In this document: positions 1 to 5,966 of the stretch, in pieces | How positions within the stretch are numbered: position 1 is the stretch's first letter | Layout: each line of letters opens with the position of its first letter | NCBI GenBank assembly: GCA_031264825.1 | Contig: JAISDL010000212.1 | Location: forward strand, 1 to 6,963 | DNA from: Accumulibacter sp. | GTDB lineage: Bacteria > Pseudomonadota > Gammaproteobacteria > Burkholderiales > Rhodocyclaceae | Length of the DNA stretch: 6,963 nt | Direction: 5' to 3' | Made by a program: the position numbers and the translations under genes | The notes under the pieces: model-generated | Database searches by the model: none | The model's input: only the letters and a program-made list of their open reading frames with translations | Told to the model about the DNA's origin: nothing

Positions 1-578
1 TCCGCCGCCCCTTATGCGTCGGCGACACGCTGACGCGCCGCTCGACGATTCTCGACATTACCGAAAAGGAAGGGCACAAAGGTCCGCTCGTCTTCGTTCG
101 CGTTCTTCACGAATACCTCCACGCGGGAGAAAGCGACCCCGCGCTCGTCGAATTCCACGATATCGTCTATCGAGGAAAGCCGCTCCCCGGTGAAGCGGCT
201 CCGGGCGTCAAAGCACCCATCGAGGCACCGTGGAAAAAAAGCATTGTACCCGACGACGTATTGCTTTTCCGCTACTCGGCGCTGACGCTCAACAGCCACC
301 GGATTCATTACGACTGGCGCTACACGACCGAGCACGAAGGCTATCCGGGCTTGATCGTCCACGGCCCTCTCCTTGCCACGCTCTTGCTCGAACTCTTGCG
401 CGAACACCGCCCCGAAGCCGAACTCGCCGATTTTGAATTCCGCGCGCTGCACCCGCTTTTCGCCCCCCACCCCTTCGTACTTTGCGGCGCGCCGCAAGCC
501 GACGGGAAAATCGTCCGGCTCCGGGTCGTCGACCACGAGGGCAATCTGGGGATGGAGGCCACCGCGTCGTTACGTTGA
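1..578 (+). CDS. Acyl-CoA hydratase, mesaconyl-/itaconyl-CoA hydratase type (hot-dog fold, 5' truncated)
   Basis: The frame is open from base 3 to the TGA at 576-578, giving 191 residues with the N-terminus outside the window. Relatives are about 280 residues, so roughly 90 are missing. Two conserved blocks are visible. RPLCVGDTLTRRSTI near the start is the N-terminal hot-dog half. RYSALTLNSHRIHYDWRY, at about residues 90-107 of the visible part and followed by EGYPGLIVHGPLLATLLL, is the signature of the FAS1-like/HTD2 dehydratase family that includes mesaconyl-C4-CoA and itaconyl-CoA hydratases. The N-x-H-R-I-H segment occupies the hydratase-motif position. Family knowledge: such enzymes hydrate mesaconyl- or itaconyl-CoA to citramalyl-CoA, which a lyase splits into pyruvate and acetyl-CoA. 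They act in the cytoplasm. The exact substrate cannot be read from sequence, and a general enoyl-CoA or acyl-ACP dehydratase is possible. The C-terminus (GMEATASLR) looks complete, so the adjoining toxin gene did not visibly truncate it. Confidence 0.82.
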   Translation, partial: RRPLCVGDTLTRRSTILDITEKEGHKGPLVFVRVLHEYLHAGESDPALVEFHDIVYRGKPLPGEAAPGVKAPIEAPWKKSIVPDDVLLFRYSALTLNSHRIHYDWRYTTEHEGYPGLIVHGPLLATLLLELLREHRPEAELADFEFRALHPLFAPHPFVLCGAPQADGKIVRLRVVDHEGNLGMEATASLR

Positions 579-581
579 AGC

Positions 582-1451
582 TCAACGGCGATGGAAATTT
601 TCGGTCTCCCCAGCGTCGAGAAGAGCCTGGACGCGATCCCTGACCTGCTTCGACGCTTGGTATCGGCTTTGCGGCTCGCCGGGAAATTTGGACTGAAAGT
701 ATTTTTCGGCATCAAACAGCGTTGCGTAGGCGCGGGCAAGTTCGGGATACGCGTTCAAAGCATCCCGTTCGGGAAGTTTTTCAAAAGCGACGGCGCGAGC
801 GGGCCGGATGGCCTCCAAGAGCAATTCTTTCATCCCGGGACGCTTTTCGAATTGATGGATGCTGTCGTACATCTTGAACTTCTGCTCGCATTCGGGAAGC
901 CGCGTCATGGAAATCTCGTTGACCGCCCGGTCGCGCGCGATGTAAAGACCGTCCCGACTTTTGGGCGTCTGGTTGAAGCGCGTCCAGTCCAGCTCAAAGC
1001 CGGATTCCTTCGCCAGTTGCCGCGTGAAGGTTCGCAGGGTTCTGCTGTTACCGTCCTGAAAGGGATGAATGTAATCGAGGCGGGAATAGAGTTCGGCGAC
1101 CGTGACGGCAAAAGCGCCGGGTTTTAGCCTGGATAATCGCTTTGGGTCGACGGTTTTCAGGGTTTCATCGAGTTCCCTGATCTCGTCCGCGCCCATCCAG
1201 GAGTAGCCGATGTAGGAATGCGCGTGGCTGGCTTCCAGCGGTCTATTCTTGGAATGAAGTTTGTCGGGAGGCGTTGGCGGGCGAAATTCGCCGGGAGAAT
1301 ATCGGGTAATGCCATGCCTGGGGCAATCCTGAAAGATGACGCGGTGCGTCTCTTTCAGGTGCGCCGCGTCGAATTTTCCGGGGATTGGCCGAAGTTCAAG
1401 TTCCTTGACCCGCTTCCACGTCAGGCGAGTTTCAAGTTCAACGTCATTCAT
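582..1451 (-). CDS. Fic/DOC-family AMP-transferase toxin (VbhT/FicT-like)
   Basis: 289-residue protein read from the ATG at 1451-1449 to the TGA at 584-582. The Fic core is clear. An N-terminal segment (IPGKFDAAHLKETHRVIFQD, residues 22-41) precedes a flap region with RYSPGEFRPP. The active-site loop HPFQDGNSRTLR covers residues 129-140, with catalytic His129, acidic Asp133 for the metal, Asn135 and the phosphate-binding Arg137/Arg140. The usual GNGR is GNSR here, a common variant. Family knowledge: such enzymes transfer AMP from ATP to a target hydroxyl; VbhT/FicT toxins modify DNA gyrase and topoisomerase IV. The roughly 90 C-terminal residues (from about 205) extend past the Fic fold; no BID secretion domain is recognised. 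The gene abuts the antitoxin (TGA immediately followed by ATG) and has no Shine-Dalgarno of its own, so translation is probably coupled. Its lower G+C suggests acquisition. Confidence 0.9.
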   Translation of the reverse strand: MNDVELETRLTWKRVKELELRPIPGKFDAAHLKETHRVIFQDCPRHGITRYSPGEFRPPTPPDKLHSKNRPLEASHAHSYIGYSWMGADEIRELDETLKTVDPKRLSRLKPGAFAVTVAELYSRLDYIHPFQDGNSRTLRTFTRQLAKESGFELDWTRFNQTPKSRDGLYIARDRAVNEISMTRLPECEQKFKMYDSIHQFEKRPGMKELLLEAIRPARAVAFEKLPERDALNAYPELARAYATLFDAEKYFQSKFPGEPQSRYQASKQVRDRVQALLDAGETENFHRR

Positions 1452-1703
1452 TCAGATACGATAGACGGAAGGTTCCAATCCCTGCATGGCAAGGTATTCA
1501 TCAAAGTCGAATTCGCCGGAGGCGTAACGTTCCGCCAAGGCATTATCTTCGGGACTGACCTTGAACCCTTCAAGTTCCACGTTTGCCCGTGCAAAATCGA
1601 CGGCCTGACGGCGGGCCAGAAGTTCCGTTGCGGAAAGCGCCGGTCTGACGGGCGCATTTTCTTCGTTCGCCTCTTCGATGCGGCTGATTACCGCGGCATT
1701 CAT
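1452..1703 (-). CDS. VbhA-like antitoxin of the Fic toxin
   Basis: 83-residue protein, ATG at 1703-1701, TGA at 1454-1452. The start is fixed by a Shine-Dalgarno AGGAGA (bases 1716-1711 read on the - strand), 7 bases before ATG. The segment AVDFARANVELEGFKVSPED (residues 34-53) is the VbhA-type inhibitory helix: Glu45-Gly46 match the E-G of the (S/T)xxxE(G/N) motif, whose Glu pairs with the second Arg of the Fic motif and blocks productive ATP binding (family knowledge). The S/T position is Asn41 here, a deviation from the stated consensus. The following ALAERYASGEFDFDEYL matches the short helical tail common to VbhA antitoxins. It sits directly upstream of the Fic gene, the usual antitoxin-first order, and probably forms a tight heterodimer with the toxin in the cytoplasm. 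Identification rests on the motif plus the neighbour. Confidence 0.86.
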   Translation of the reverse strand: MNAAVISRIEEANEENAPVRPALSATELLARRQAVDFARANVELEGFKVSPEDNALAERYASGEFDFDEYLAMQGLEPSVYRI

Positions 1704-1710
1704 GGCTTCA

Positions 1711-1743
1711 TCTCCTGTAGTTTCTGTCGCACTTAAGATTATA
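1711..1743 (-). promoter_or_regulatory. Promoter -10 box and ribosome binding site of the antitoxin-toxin operon
   Basis: On the minus strand a perfect TATAAT occupies 1743-1738, about 35 bases upstream of the antitoxin ATG, and the strong Shine-Dalgarno AGGAGA lies at 1716-1711. No good -35 hexamer is seen at 16-18 bp spacing (CCCCAA at 17 bp), so the promoter may depend on an activator or simply be moderate. A CTTAAG palindrome at 1732-1737 directly follows the -10 box and covers the likely start site. It is too short to call an operator with confidence. Confidence 0.6.
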
Positions 1744-1763
1744 CACGCAAAAACAATGCCTTG

Positions 1764-1804
1764 GGGGTGTATTTGCCGTTATTTCCGGCGCATTCTTACA
1801 CCCC
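1764..1804. repeat. Nested inverted repeat upstream of the toxin-antitoxin promoter
   Basis: The outer arms GGGGTGTA (1764-1771) and TACACCCC (1797-1804) are perfect 8-bp reverse complements. Inside them GCCG (1775-1778) and CGGC (1786-1789) form a second stem around a 7-base loop. The element starts about 20 bp upstream of the antitoxin -10 box, covering or flanking its -35 region. It could be an operator, a cruciform, or a hairpin in a + strand transcript leading to the downstream operon. It is not followed by a T-run in the + direction, so it is not a typical terminator. Confidence 0.4.
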
Positions 1805-2017
1805 GCCCTGCCCCGTCCGCGCAAGCGTCTCACCTCGAATTTTTCCCGGAAGAACGCTTGACCAAAGGGCGGTTTATCGTCTTCTCCACGCTTTTCCTTC
1901 GAGACTTCCCCTACGGAAAAGAATCGCCGAGGAAACGCGCCTGAAAAAATATCGAACAAACGCCGAGCAATGTGTTAGTTTTAGAGGAAAGCGCAGATTT
2001 CTCGTCACCGCCCGTCT

Positions 2018-2042
2018 GGAAAACGCCACGGAGGAAAACGCC
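2018..2042. repeat. Short direct repeat GGAAAACGCC, period 15 bp
   Basis: GGAAAACGCC occurs at 2018-2027 and again at 2033-2042, about 110 bp upstream of the carboxyltransferase ATG. Looser relatives (AGGAAACGCG near 1930, AGGAAAGCGC near 1985) lie further upstream. It may be a coincidence of codon-like composition or a set of regulator half-sites. No known regulator consensus is recognised. Confidence 0.3.
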
Positions 2043-2150
2043 GCGCCAAGGGACTCAACGCCCTCGGCGAGAGTTTGGTCCGCTCGAAAAGCCGGGGAGG
2101 TCGGGCGAGGAAGCGCGAAAGCTCTCTTCATTCATTTTCAGGCACTCACT

Positions 2151-3701
2151 ATGGACACGAAGGCACAGCTCGAACTACTCGTGAAAAAACAGGCCGAGGC
2201 GCGCCTTGGCGGCGGTCAGGATAAAATCGACAAGCTGCACGCACAGGGCCGTCTGACGGCGCGCGAACGCATCGACCTCCTGCTCGACCCCGGCTCGTTC
2301 GAAGAATTCGACACATTCAAGACGCACCGTTGCCATAATTTCGGCATGGAAAACACCGTCTATCCCGGTGACGGCATCGTCACGGGGCACGGCACGGTCA
2401 ATGGCCGCATCGTCTACGTCTATGCGCAGGATTTCACGGTCTTCGGCGGTTCGCTTTCCGAAACGCTGGCCGAAAAAATCTGCAAGGTGATGGACCTCGC
2501 CGTCAAAAACGGCGCGCCGGTCGTCGGCCTGAACGATTCGGGCGGCGCGCGCATCCAGGAAGGCGTCGAAAGCCTCGCGGGTTACGCCGACATCTTCCTG
2601 CGCAACGTGATGTCGTCCGGCGTCGTCCCGCAGATCTCGGCGATCCTCGGCCCCTGCGCCGGCGGCGCGGTCTACTCGCCCGCGCTGACCGACTTCGTCG
2701 TCATGGAGCGCGGCAATTCGTATATGTTCCTGACCGGCCCCAAGGTCGTCAAATCGGTCACGCACGAGGACGTGAGCGTCGAACAACTCGGCGGCGCCGA
2801 CATGCACTCGACGCAAAGCGGCCTCTGCGACTATCCGGCGACGTCGACGCCCGACGCTGTCGACTACATCAAGCGTCTGCTCGCCTACCTGCCGCAGAAC
2901 AACCTCGAATCGCCGCAAACGCTCGTCTGCACGGACCCGCTCGACCGCGCCTCCGAAAAACTCTCGTCGATCGTCCCGTCGAACCCGAACGCGGCTTACG
3001 ACATGAAGGCGCTGATTCTCGAAACGGTCGACGACCACGAGTTCTTCGAGATCAAGGCGCAATTCGCGCCGAACCTGATCGTCGGCTTCGCGCGCTACGG
3101 CGGCGCGTGCGTCGGCATCGTCGCGAATCAGCCCGCGCACCTTTCCGGCGTGCTCGACATCGATTCGTCGATCAAGGGCGCGCGCTTCGTGCGCTTTTGC
3201 GATTGCTTCAACATCCCCCTCGTCACCTTCGTCGACGTTCCGGGCTTTCTCCCCGGTACCGCGCAGGAGTACGGCGGAATCATCCGAAACGGCGCGAAAA
3301 TGCTGTACGCCTACGCGGAGGCGACGGTGCCGAAGATCACGGTCATCACCCGAAAAGCCTACGGCGGCGCGTACTGCGTCATGTCGTCGAAGCATTTGCG
3401 CGGCGACATCAACTATTCTTGGCCGAGCGGCGAAATCGCCGTCATGGGCGCGAAAGGCGCGGTCGAAGTCCTCTACGCGCGCCAGTCGAAAGAAGCGCCG
3501 GACCCCGCCGCCTTCCTCGCCGAAAAGGAAAGGGAGTACAGCGAAACCGTCGCGAACCCCTATATCGCCGCGCAACGCGGCTATATCGACGACGTGATTC
3601 CGCCCACCGCGACGCGCGCGCGCATCGCGCGTGCGCTCAAGCTCCTGTGGAACAAACGCGACTCGAACCCGATGAAAAAACACGGGAACATCCCGCTCTA
3701 G
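2151..3701 (+). CDS. CoA carboxyltransferase, PccB/MmdA/transcarboxylase-12S type
   Basis: 516-residue protein, the normal size for this family. ATG 2151 is chosen because the N-terminus (KQAEARLGGGQDKIDKLHAQ, then GRLTARERIDLLLDPGSFEE) aligns with family N-termini, although the ribosome site is weak (AGG at 2140-2142). Both crotonase-like halves are present. The first carries NDSGGARIQEG (residues 128-138) and PCAGGAVYSPA with the oxyanion-hole Gly-Gly-Ala at 171-173. The second carries FVDVPGFLPGTAQEYGGIIR and AYGGAYCVMSSK (Gly-Gly-Ala 405-407). The tail MKKHGNIPL is family-typical. It exchanges a carboxyl group between biotin and the acyl-CoA, most likely propionyl-CoA/methylmalonyl-CoA. 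With a 5S-like, biotin-bearing partner downstream, a transcarboxylase 12S role is favoured. The propionyl-CoA carboxylase beta subunit and the methylmalonyl-CoA decarboxylase alpha subunit share the same fold and motifs and cannot be excluded. Cytoplasmic, first gene of a three-gene operon. Confidence 0.93.
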   Translation: MDTKAQLELLVKKQAEARLGGGQDKIDKLHAQGRLTARERIDLLLDPGSFEEFDTFKTHRCHNFGMENTVYPGDGIVTGHGTVNGRIVYVYAQDFTVFGGSLSETLAEKICKVMDLAVKNGAPVVGLNDSGGARIQEGVESLAGYADIFLRNVMSSGVVPQISAILGPCAGGAVYSPALTDFVVMERGNSYMFLTGPKVVKSVTHEDVSVEQLGGADMHSTQSGLCDYPATSTPDAVDYIKRLLAYLPQNNLESPQTLVCTDPLDRASEKLSSIVPSNPNAAYDMKALILETVDDHEFFEIKAQFAPNLIVGFARYGGACVGIVANQPAHLSGVLDIDSSIKGARFVRFCDCFNIPLVTFVDVPGFLPGTAQEYGGIIRNGAKMLYAYAEATVPKITVITRKAYGGAYCVMSSKHLRGDINYSWPSGEIAVMGAKGAVEVLYARQSKEAPDPAAFLAEKEREYSETVANPYIAAQRGYIDDVIPPTATRARIARALKLLWNKRDSNPMKKHGNIPL

Positions 3702-3726
3702 CCCGCCGGAACGACAGGAGCATACG

Positions 3727-3927
3727 ATGAAAAGCAGATCGAAAAAAATCGCGGCGGCGCTCGCCGCCGTCGAAGCGTATATGCAGGACGAATATTCTGC
3801 GGCGGCGCAAATCCCGCCGCCTCCGCCGCCCTGCGTCGAACCGACCGCGTGGGCCTTGTCCGCCCGACTCGACACGATGACGGGGCACAGAATGATGCAG
3901 TTTCGCGCTTTTTCCAGCATACGCTGA
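3727..3927 (+). CDS. Small accessory subunit of the carboxyltransferase complex (MmdE/MmdD- or OadG-tail-like, tentative)
   Basis: 66 residues with a strong Shine-Dalgarno AGGAG (3716-3720) six bases before ATG 3727, 25 bp after the carboxyltransferase and 39 bp before the biotin-carrying gene. The spacing and ribosome site argue for a real gene. The architecture is a basic amphipathic N-terminal helix (KKIAAALAAVEAYMQDE, residues 6-22), a proline run (PPPPPPC, about 30-36), then a conserved-looking tail with WALSAR and RMMQFR. I recall similar helix-linker-W..(G/A)R...M..R..Q.R tails in small proteins beside biotin-dependent decarboxylases and carboxylases, including the delta/epsilon subunits of methylmalonyl-CoA decarboxylase. 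No membrane helix is present, unlike OadG or MmdD. It may hold the two carboxyltransferases together. Function is inferred from position and tail pattern only. Confidence 0.68.
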   Translation: MKSRSKKIAAALAAVEAYMQDEYSAAAQIPPPPPPCVEPTAWALSARLDTMTGHRMMQFRAFSSIR

Positions 3928-3966
3928 TCAAGAACCGATTCAATCTCAATTTTCGTGGAGCCAGCA

Positions 3967-5934
3967 ATGAACGACAACGCCGTAAAAGCAACGCCGATGA
4001 ACTACAACGCCGACCGACCGCCCGCGAGCAACCCGGTAAAGATCATGGATCTGTCGCTGCGCGACGGGCACCAGTCGCTGTTCGCGACGCGCGGACGCAC
4101 CGAAGACATGATCCCCGTGGCCGAGATGATGGACGAAGTCGGCTTCTGGGCGCTCGAGACCTGGGGCGGCGCGACCTTCGACACGATGCACCGCTTTCTC
4201 AACGAGGACCCGTGGGAACGCCTGCGCGTCCTGAAGCGCTACATCAAGAAGACGCCGTTCAGCATGCTACTTCGCGCGCAAAACCTCGTCGGCTACCGCA
4301 ATTACGCCGACGACGTGGCGACGGCCTTCGTCGACCGCACCGCGGACAACGGAATGGACATCTTTCGGACGTTCGATTCGCTCAACGATTACCGCAACTT
4401 TGAAACGGTCGTCCGGCAGATCAAGAAAAGCGGAAAGCACTTCCAGGGCTGCATCTGCTACACGATGACCGAGCCTCGCCTGGGCGGCGACGTCTACACG
4501 CTCGACTACTACATCGCAAAGGCAAAAGAACTCGAAGCGATGGGCGCTGATTCGATCTGCATCAAGGACATGGCCGGGCTGATCGCCCCCTACGACGCCT
4601 ACACGCTCGTCAAGGCGCTCAAGGAGGCCGTCAAACCGCCGATCCACCTGCACAGCCATTTCACTTCGGGGATGGCGCCGATGAGCCAGCTCAAGGCCGT
4701 CGAAGCCGGCGTCGACATTCTCGACACCTGCCTCACCCCCTACGCCTACCGCACGTCGCACTCGGCGATCGAACCCCTCGTCATGACGCTGCTCGGGACG
4801 AACCGCGACACCGGTTTCGACATCCACAAACTCGCCGCGATCAACGAAGTGCTCGAAAAGCAGGTTCTGCCGAAGTACAAGCACCTGCTCGACGATTCCA
4901 AGGTCTCGATCATCGACATCAACGTCCTCCTGCACCAGACCCCCGGCGGGATGCTCTCGAACCTCGTCAACCAGTTGCGCGAGATGGACGCGCTCGACCG
5001 CCTCGGCGACGTCTTCAAGGAGTTGCCGCGCGTTCGCAAGGAACTCGGTCAGATTCCGCTCGTCACGCCGACGAGCCAAATCGTCGGCGTACAGACTGTC
5101 AACAACGTTCTGCACGACACGCCCGACGAACGCTACAAGATGATCACCGCGCAGGTCAAGGACCTCTGCTACGGCCTCTACGGCAAGACCGCCGTCCCGA
5201 TCGACGCCGAACTCCAGAAAAAGGCGCTCAAGGGCTATCCGCGCGGCGAAAAGCCGATCACCTGCCGTCCCGCCGAAGTCCTCGAACCCGAACTCGAAAA
5301 AGCCAAAACGGAGGTCGGTAGCCTCGCGGCGAACGCGGAAGACCTGCTGACCTACGCGCAATTCCCCGTCACGGGCAGAAAATTCCTCGAATGGAAATAC
5401 GGTCTCGCCGAACCGCCCGAAAGCGTCAAGCCGATCACGCTCGACTTCGTCAAGAAGCAGGAAGCGCTCGTCAAGAAAGCGAAGGCCGGGGAACTCGTCG
5501 AACGGAAAGCGGCCGAAGAAGCTCCGCCGAAGTCCGAAAGACTGCGCGCGTTCAACGTATTCGTCGACGGCGAATACTTCAACGTCGAAGTCGACCCGAC
5601 GGGCGGTGCCCTCCCCGTGCTTCCGCCGCCGACCGTGCCGACGGTTCGCGCGCAGGCAGCGTCCGTCGCGCCCGCACCCGCCGCTCCTGCGGTGGCTGCT
5701 CCCGCGGCGGCAGACGCCGTCGAAGGGAATCGCCTGCTCGCACCGATGCCCGGAATGATCATCGCGTACAAGAAAAAAGTCGGCGACCCGGTCACGAAAG
5801 GCGAAGCGCTCGTGATCCTCGAAGCGATGAAAATGGAAAACGCGCTCACCGCGGCGAGTGACGGCGTCGTGAAATCGATCGCGTTCAAGCAAGGAGACAC
5901 GGTCCCGAAAGGCGCGACGCTCTGCGTCTATTGA
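3967..5934 (+). CDS. Transcarboxylase 5S/OadA-type carboxyltransferase fused to a biotin carrier domain
   Basis: 655 residues. ATG 3967 is preferred over GTG 3955 because GGAG (3957-3960) lies six bases before it. Residues about 24-300 form the metal-dependent TIM barrel. LSLRDGHQSL carries metal ligand Asp33, ICIKDMAGL the carbamylated Lys200, and HLHSHFTSG the ligands His229/His231. WGGATFDTMHRFLNEDPWERL and LLRAQNLVGYR are strongly 5S-like. PGGMLSNL and LVTPTSQIVG.Q belong to the C-terminal carboxyltransferase region. An Ala/Pro-rich linker at about residues 559-588 leads to a biotinyl domain with EAMKMEN; the biotinylated Lys622 is 33 residues from the end. The enzyme transfers carboxyl between biotin and pyruvate/oxaloacetate. 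In Propionibacterium the 5S and 1.3S parts are separate proteins; here they are fused, as in OadA. Oxaloacetate decarboxylase alpha or pyruvate carboxylase subunit B are alternatives, but neither an OadB pump nor a biotin carboxylase gene is present in the window. Confidence 0.93.
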   Translation: MNDNAVKATPMNYNADRPPASNPVKIMDLSLRDGHQSLFATRGRTEDMIPVAEMMDEVGFWALETWGGATFDTMHRFLNEDPWERLRVLKRYIKKTPFSMLLRAQNLVGYRNYADDVATAFVDRTADNGMDIFRTFDSLNDYRNFETVVRQIKKSGKHFQGCICYTMTEPRLGGDVYTLDYYIAKAKELEAMGADSICIKDMAGLIAPYDAYTLVKALKEAVKPPIHLHSHFTSGMAPMSQLKAVEAGVDILDTCLTPYAYRTSHSAIEPLVMTLLGTNRDTGFDIHKLAAINEVLEKQVLPKYKHLLDDSKVSIIDINVLLHQTPGGMLSNLVNQLREMDALDRLGDVFKELPRVRKELGQIPLVTPTSQIVGVQTVNNVLHDTPDERYKMITAQVKDLCYGLYGKTAVPIDAELQKKALKGYPRGEKPITCRPAEVLEPELEKAKTEVGSLAANAEDLLTYAQFPVTGRKFLEWKYGLAEPPESVKPITLDFVKKQEALVKKAKAGELVERKAAEEAPPKSERLRAFNVFVDGEYFNVEVDPTGGALPVLPPPTVPTVRAQAASVAPAPAAPAVAAPAAADAVEGNRLLAPMPGMIIAYKKKVGDPVTKGEALVILEAMKMENALTAASDGVVKSIAFKQGDTVPKGATLCVY

Positions 5935-5935
5935 T

Positions 5936-5966
5936 CTGAAACGGGGGGCTTGCGCCCCCCGTTCAG
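5936..5966 (+). terminator. GC-rich hairpin after the carboxyltransferase operon
   Basis: Arms AACGGGGGGC (5940-5949) and GCCCCCCGTT (5954-5963) pair perfectly around a TTGC loop. Beyond a single bulged A (5939), CTG (5936-5938) and CAG (5964-5966) extend the stem by 3 bp. It begins two bases after the stop codon, as expected for an operon terminator or mRNA-stabilising hairpin. No T-run follows on either strand, so intrinsic termination is likely inefficient or Rho-assisted. Its distal CAG is also the first triplet of the following heptamer repeat. Confidence 0.65.

Larger units (their letters stand above)
1704..2150. other. Intergenic region between the divergent antitoxin gene and the carboxyltransferase operon
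   Basis: No convincing gene is seen in these 447 bases. The antitoxin promoter and the nested inverted repeat occupy the left end. The + strand frame of the downstream carboxyltransferase stays open back to a TTG at 1761, but the extra 130 codons look like translated noncoding DNA and match nothing I recognise. No strong sigma-70 promoter for the operon is obvious. TTGACC at 1858-1863 lacks a matching -10 box at proper spacing, and an AT-richer patch around 1941-1985 is the best alternative. A 10-bp direct repeat lies at 2018-2042. I saw no riboswitch consensus, including the cobalamin type one might look for near methylmalonyl-CoA genes. Confidence 0.6.

Noticed and set aside
12..536. 174-codon minus-strand frame opposite the hydratase
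   Set aside because: The plus-strand frame shows the conserved RYSAL..N.HRIHYD hydratase signature; the minus product matches nothing.
1761..2150. 130-codon N-terminal extension of the carboxyltransferase from TTG 1761
   Set aside because: Family N-terminus aligns at Met 2151; the extension overlaps the divergent regulatory region and looks like translated noncoding sequence.
1790..2150. Cobalamin riboswitch upstream of methylmalonyl-CoA-type genes
   Set aside because: I could not find the conserved B12-box or GCCACTG-type core; only a partial CGCCACGG is present.
3955..3966. GTG 3955 as start of the 5S-like protein
   Set aside because: GGAG at 3957-3960 is ideally spaced for ATG 3967 and lies inside the GTG-initiated extension.
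2175..3977. 600-codon open frame on the minus strand opposite the carboxyltransferase
   Set aside because: Arg/Asp/Val-rich composition typical of the antisense of a GC-rich gene; the plus-strand frame has clear family motifs throughout.
4267..5892. 541-codon open frame on the minus strand opposite the 5S-like gene
   Set aside because: Same shadow effect; no recognisable domain, while the plus strand encodes the complete carboxyltransferase and biotin domain.
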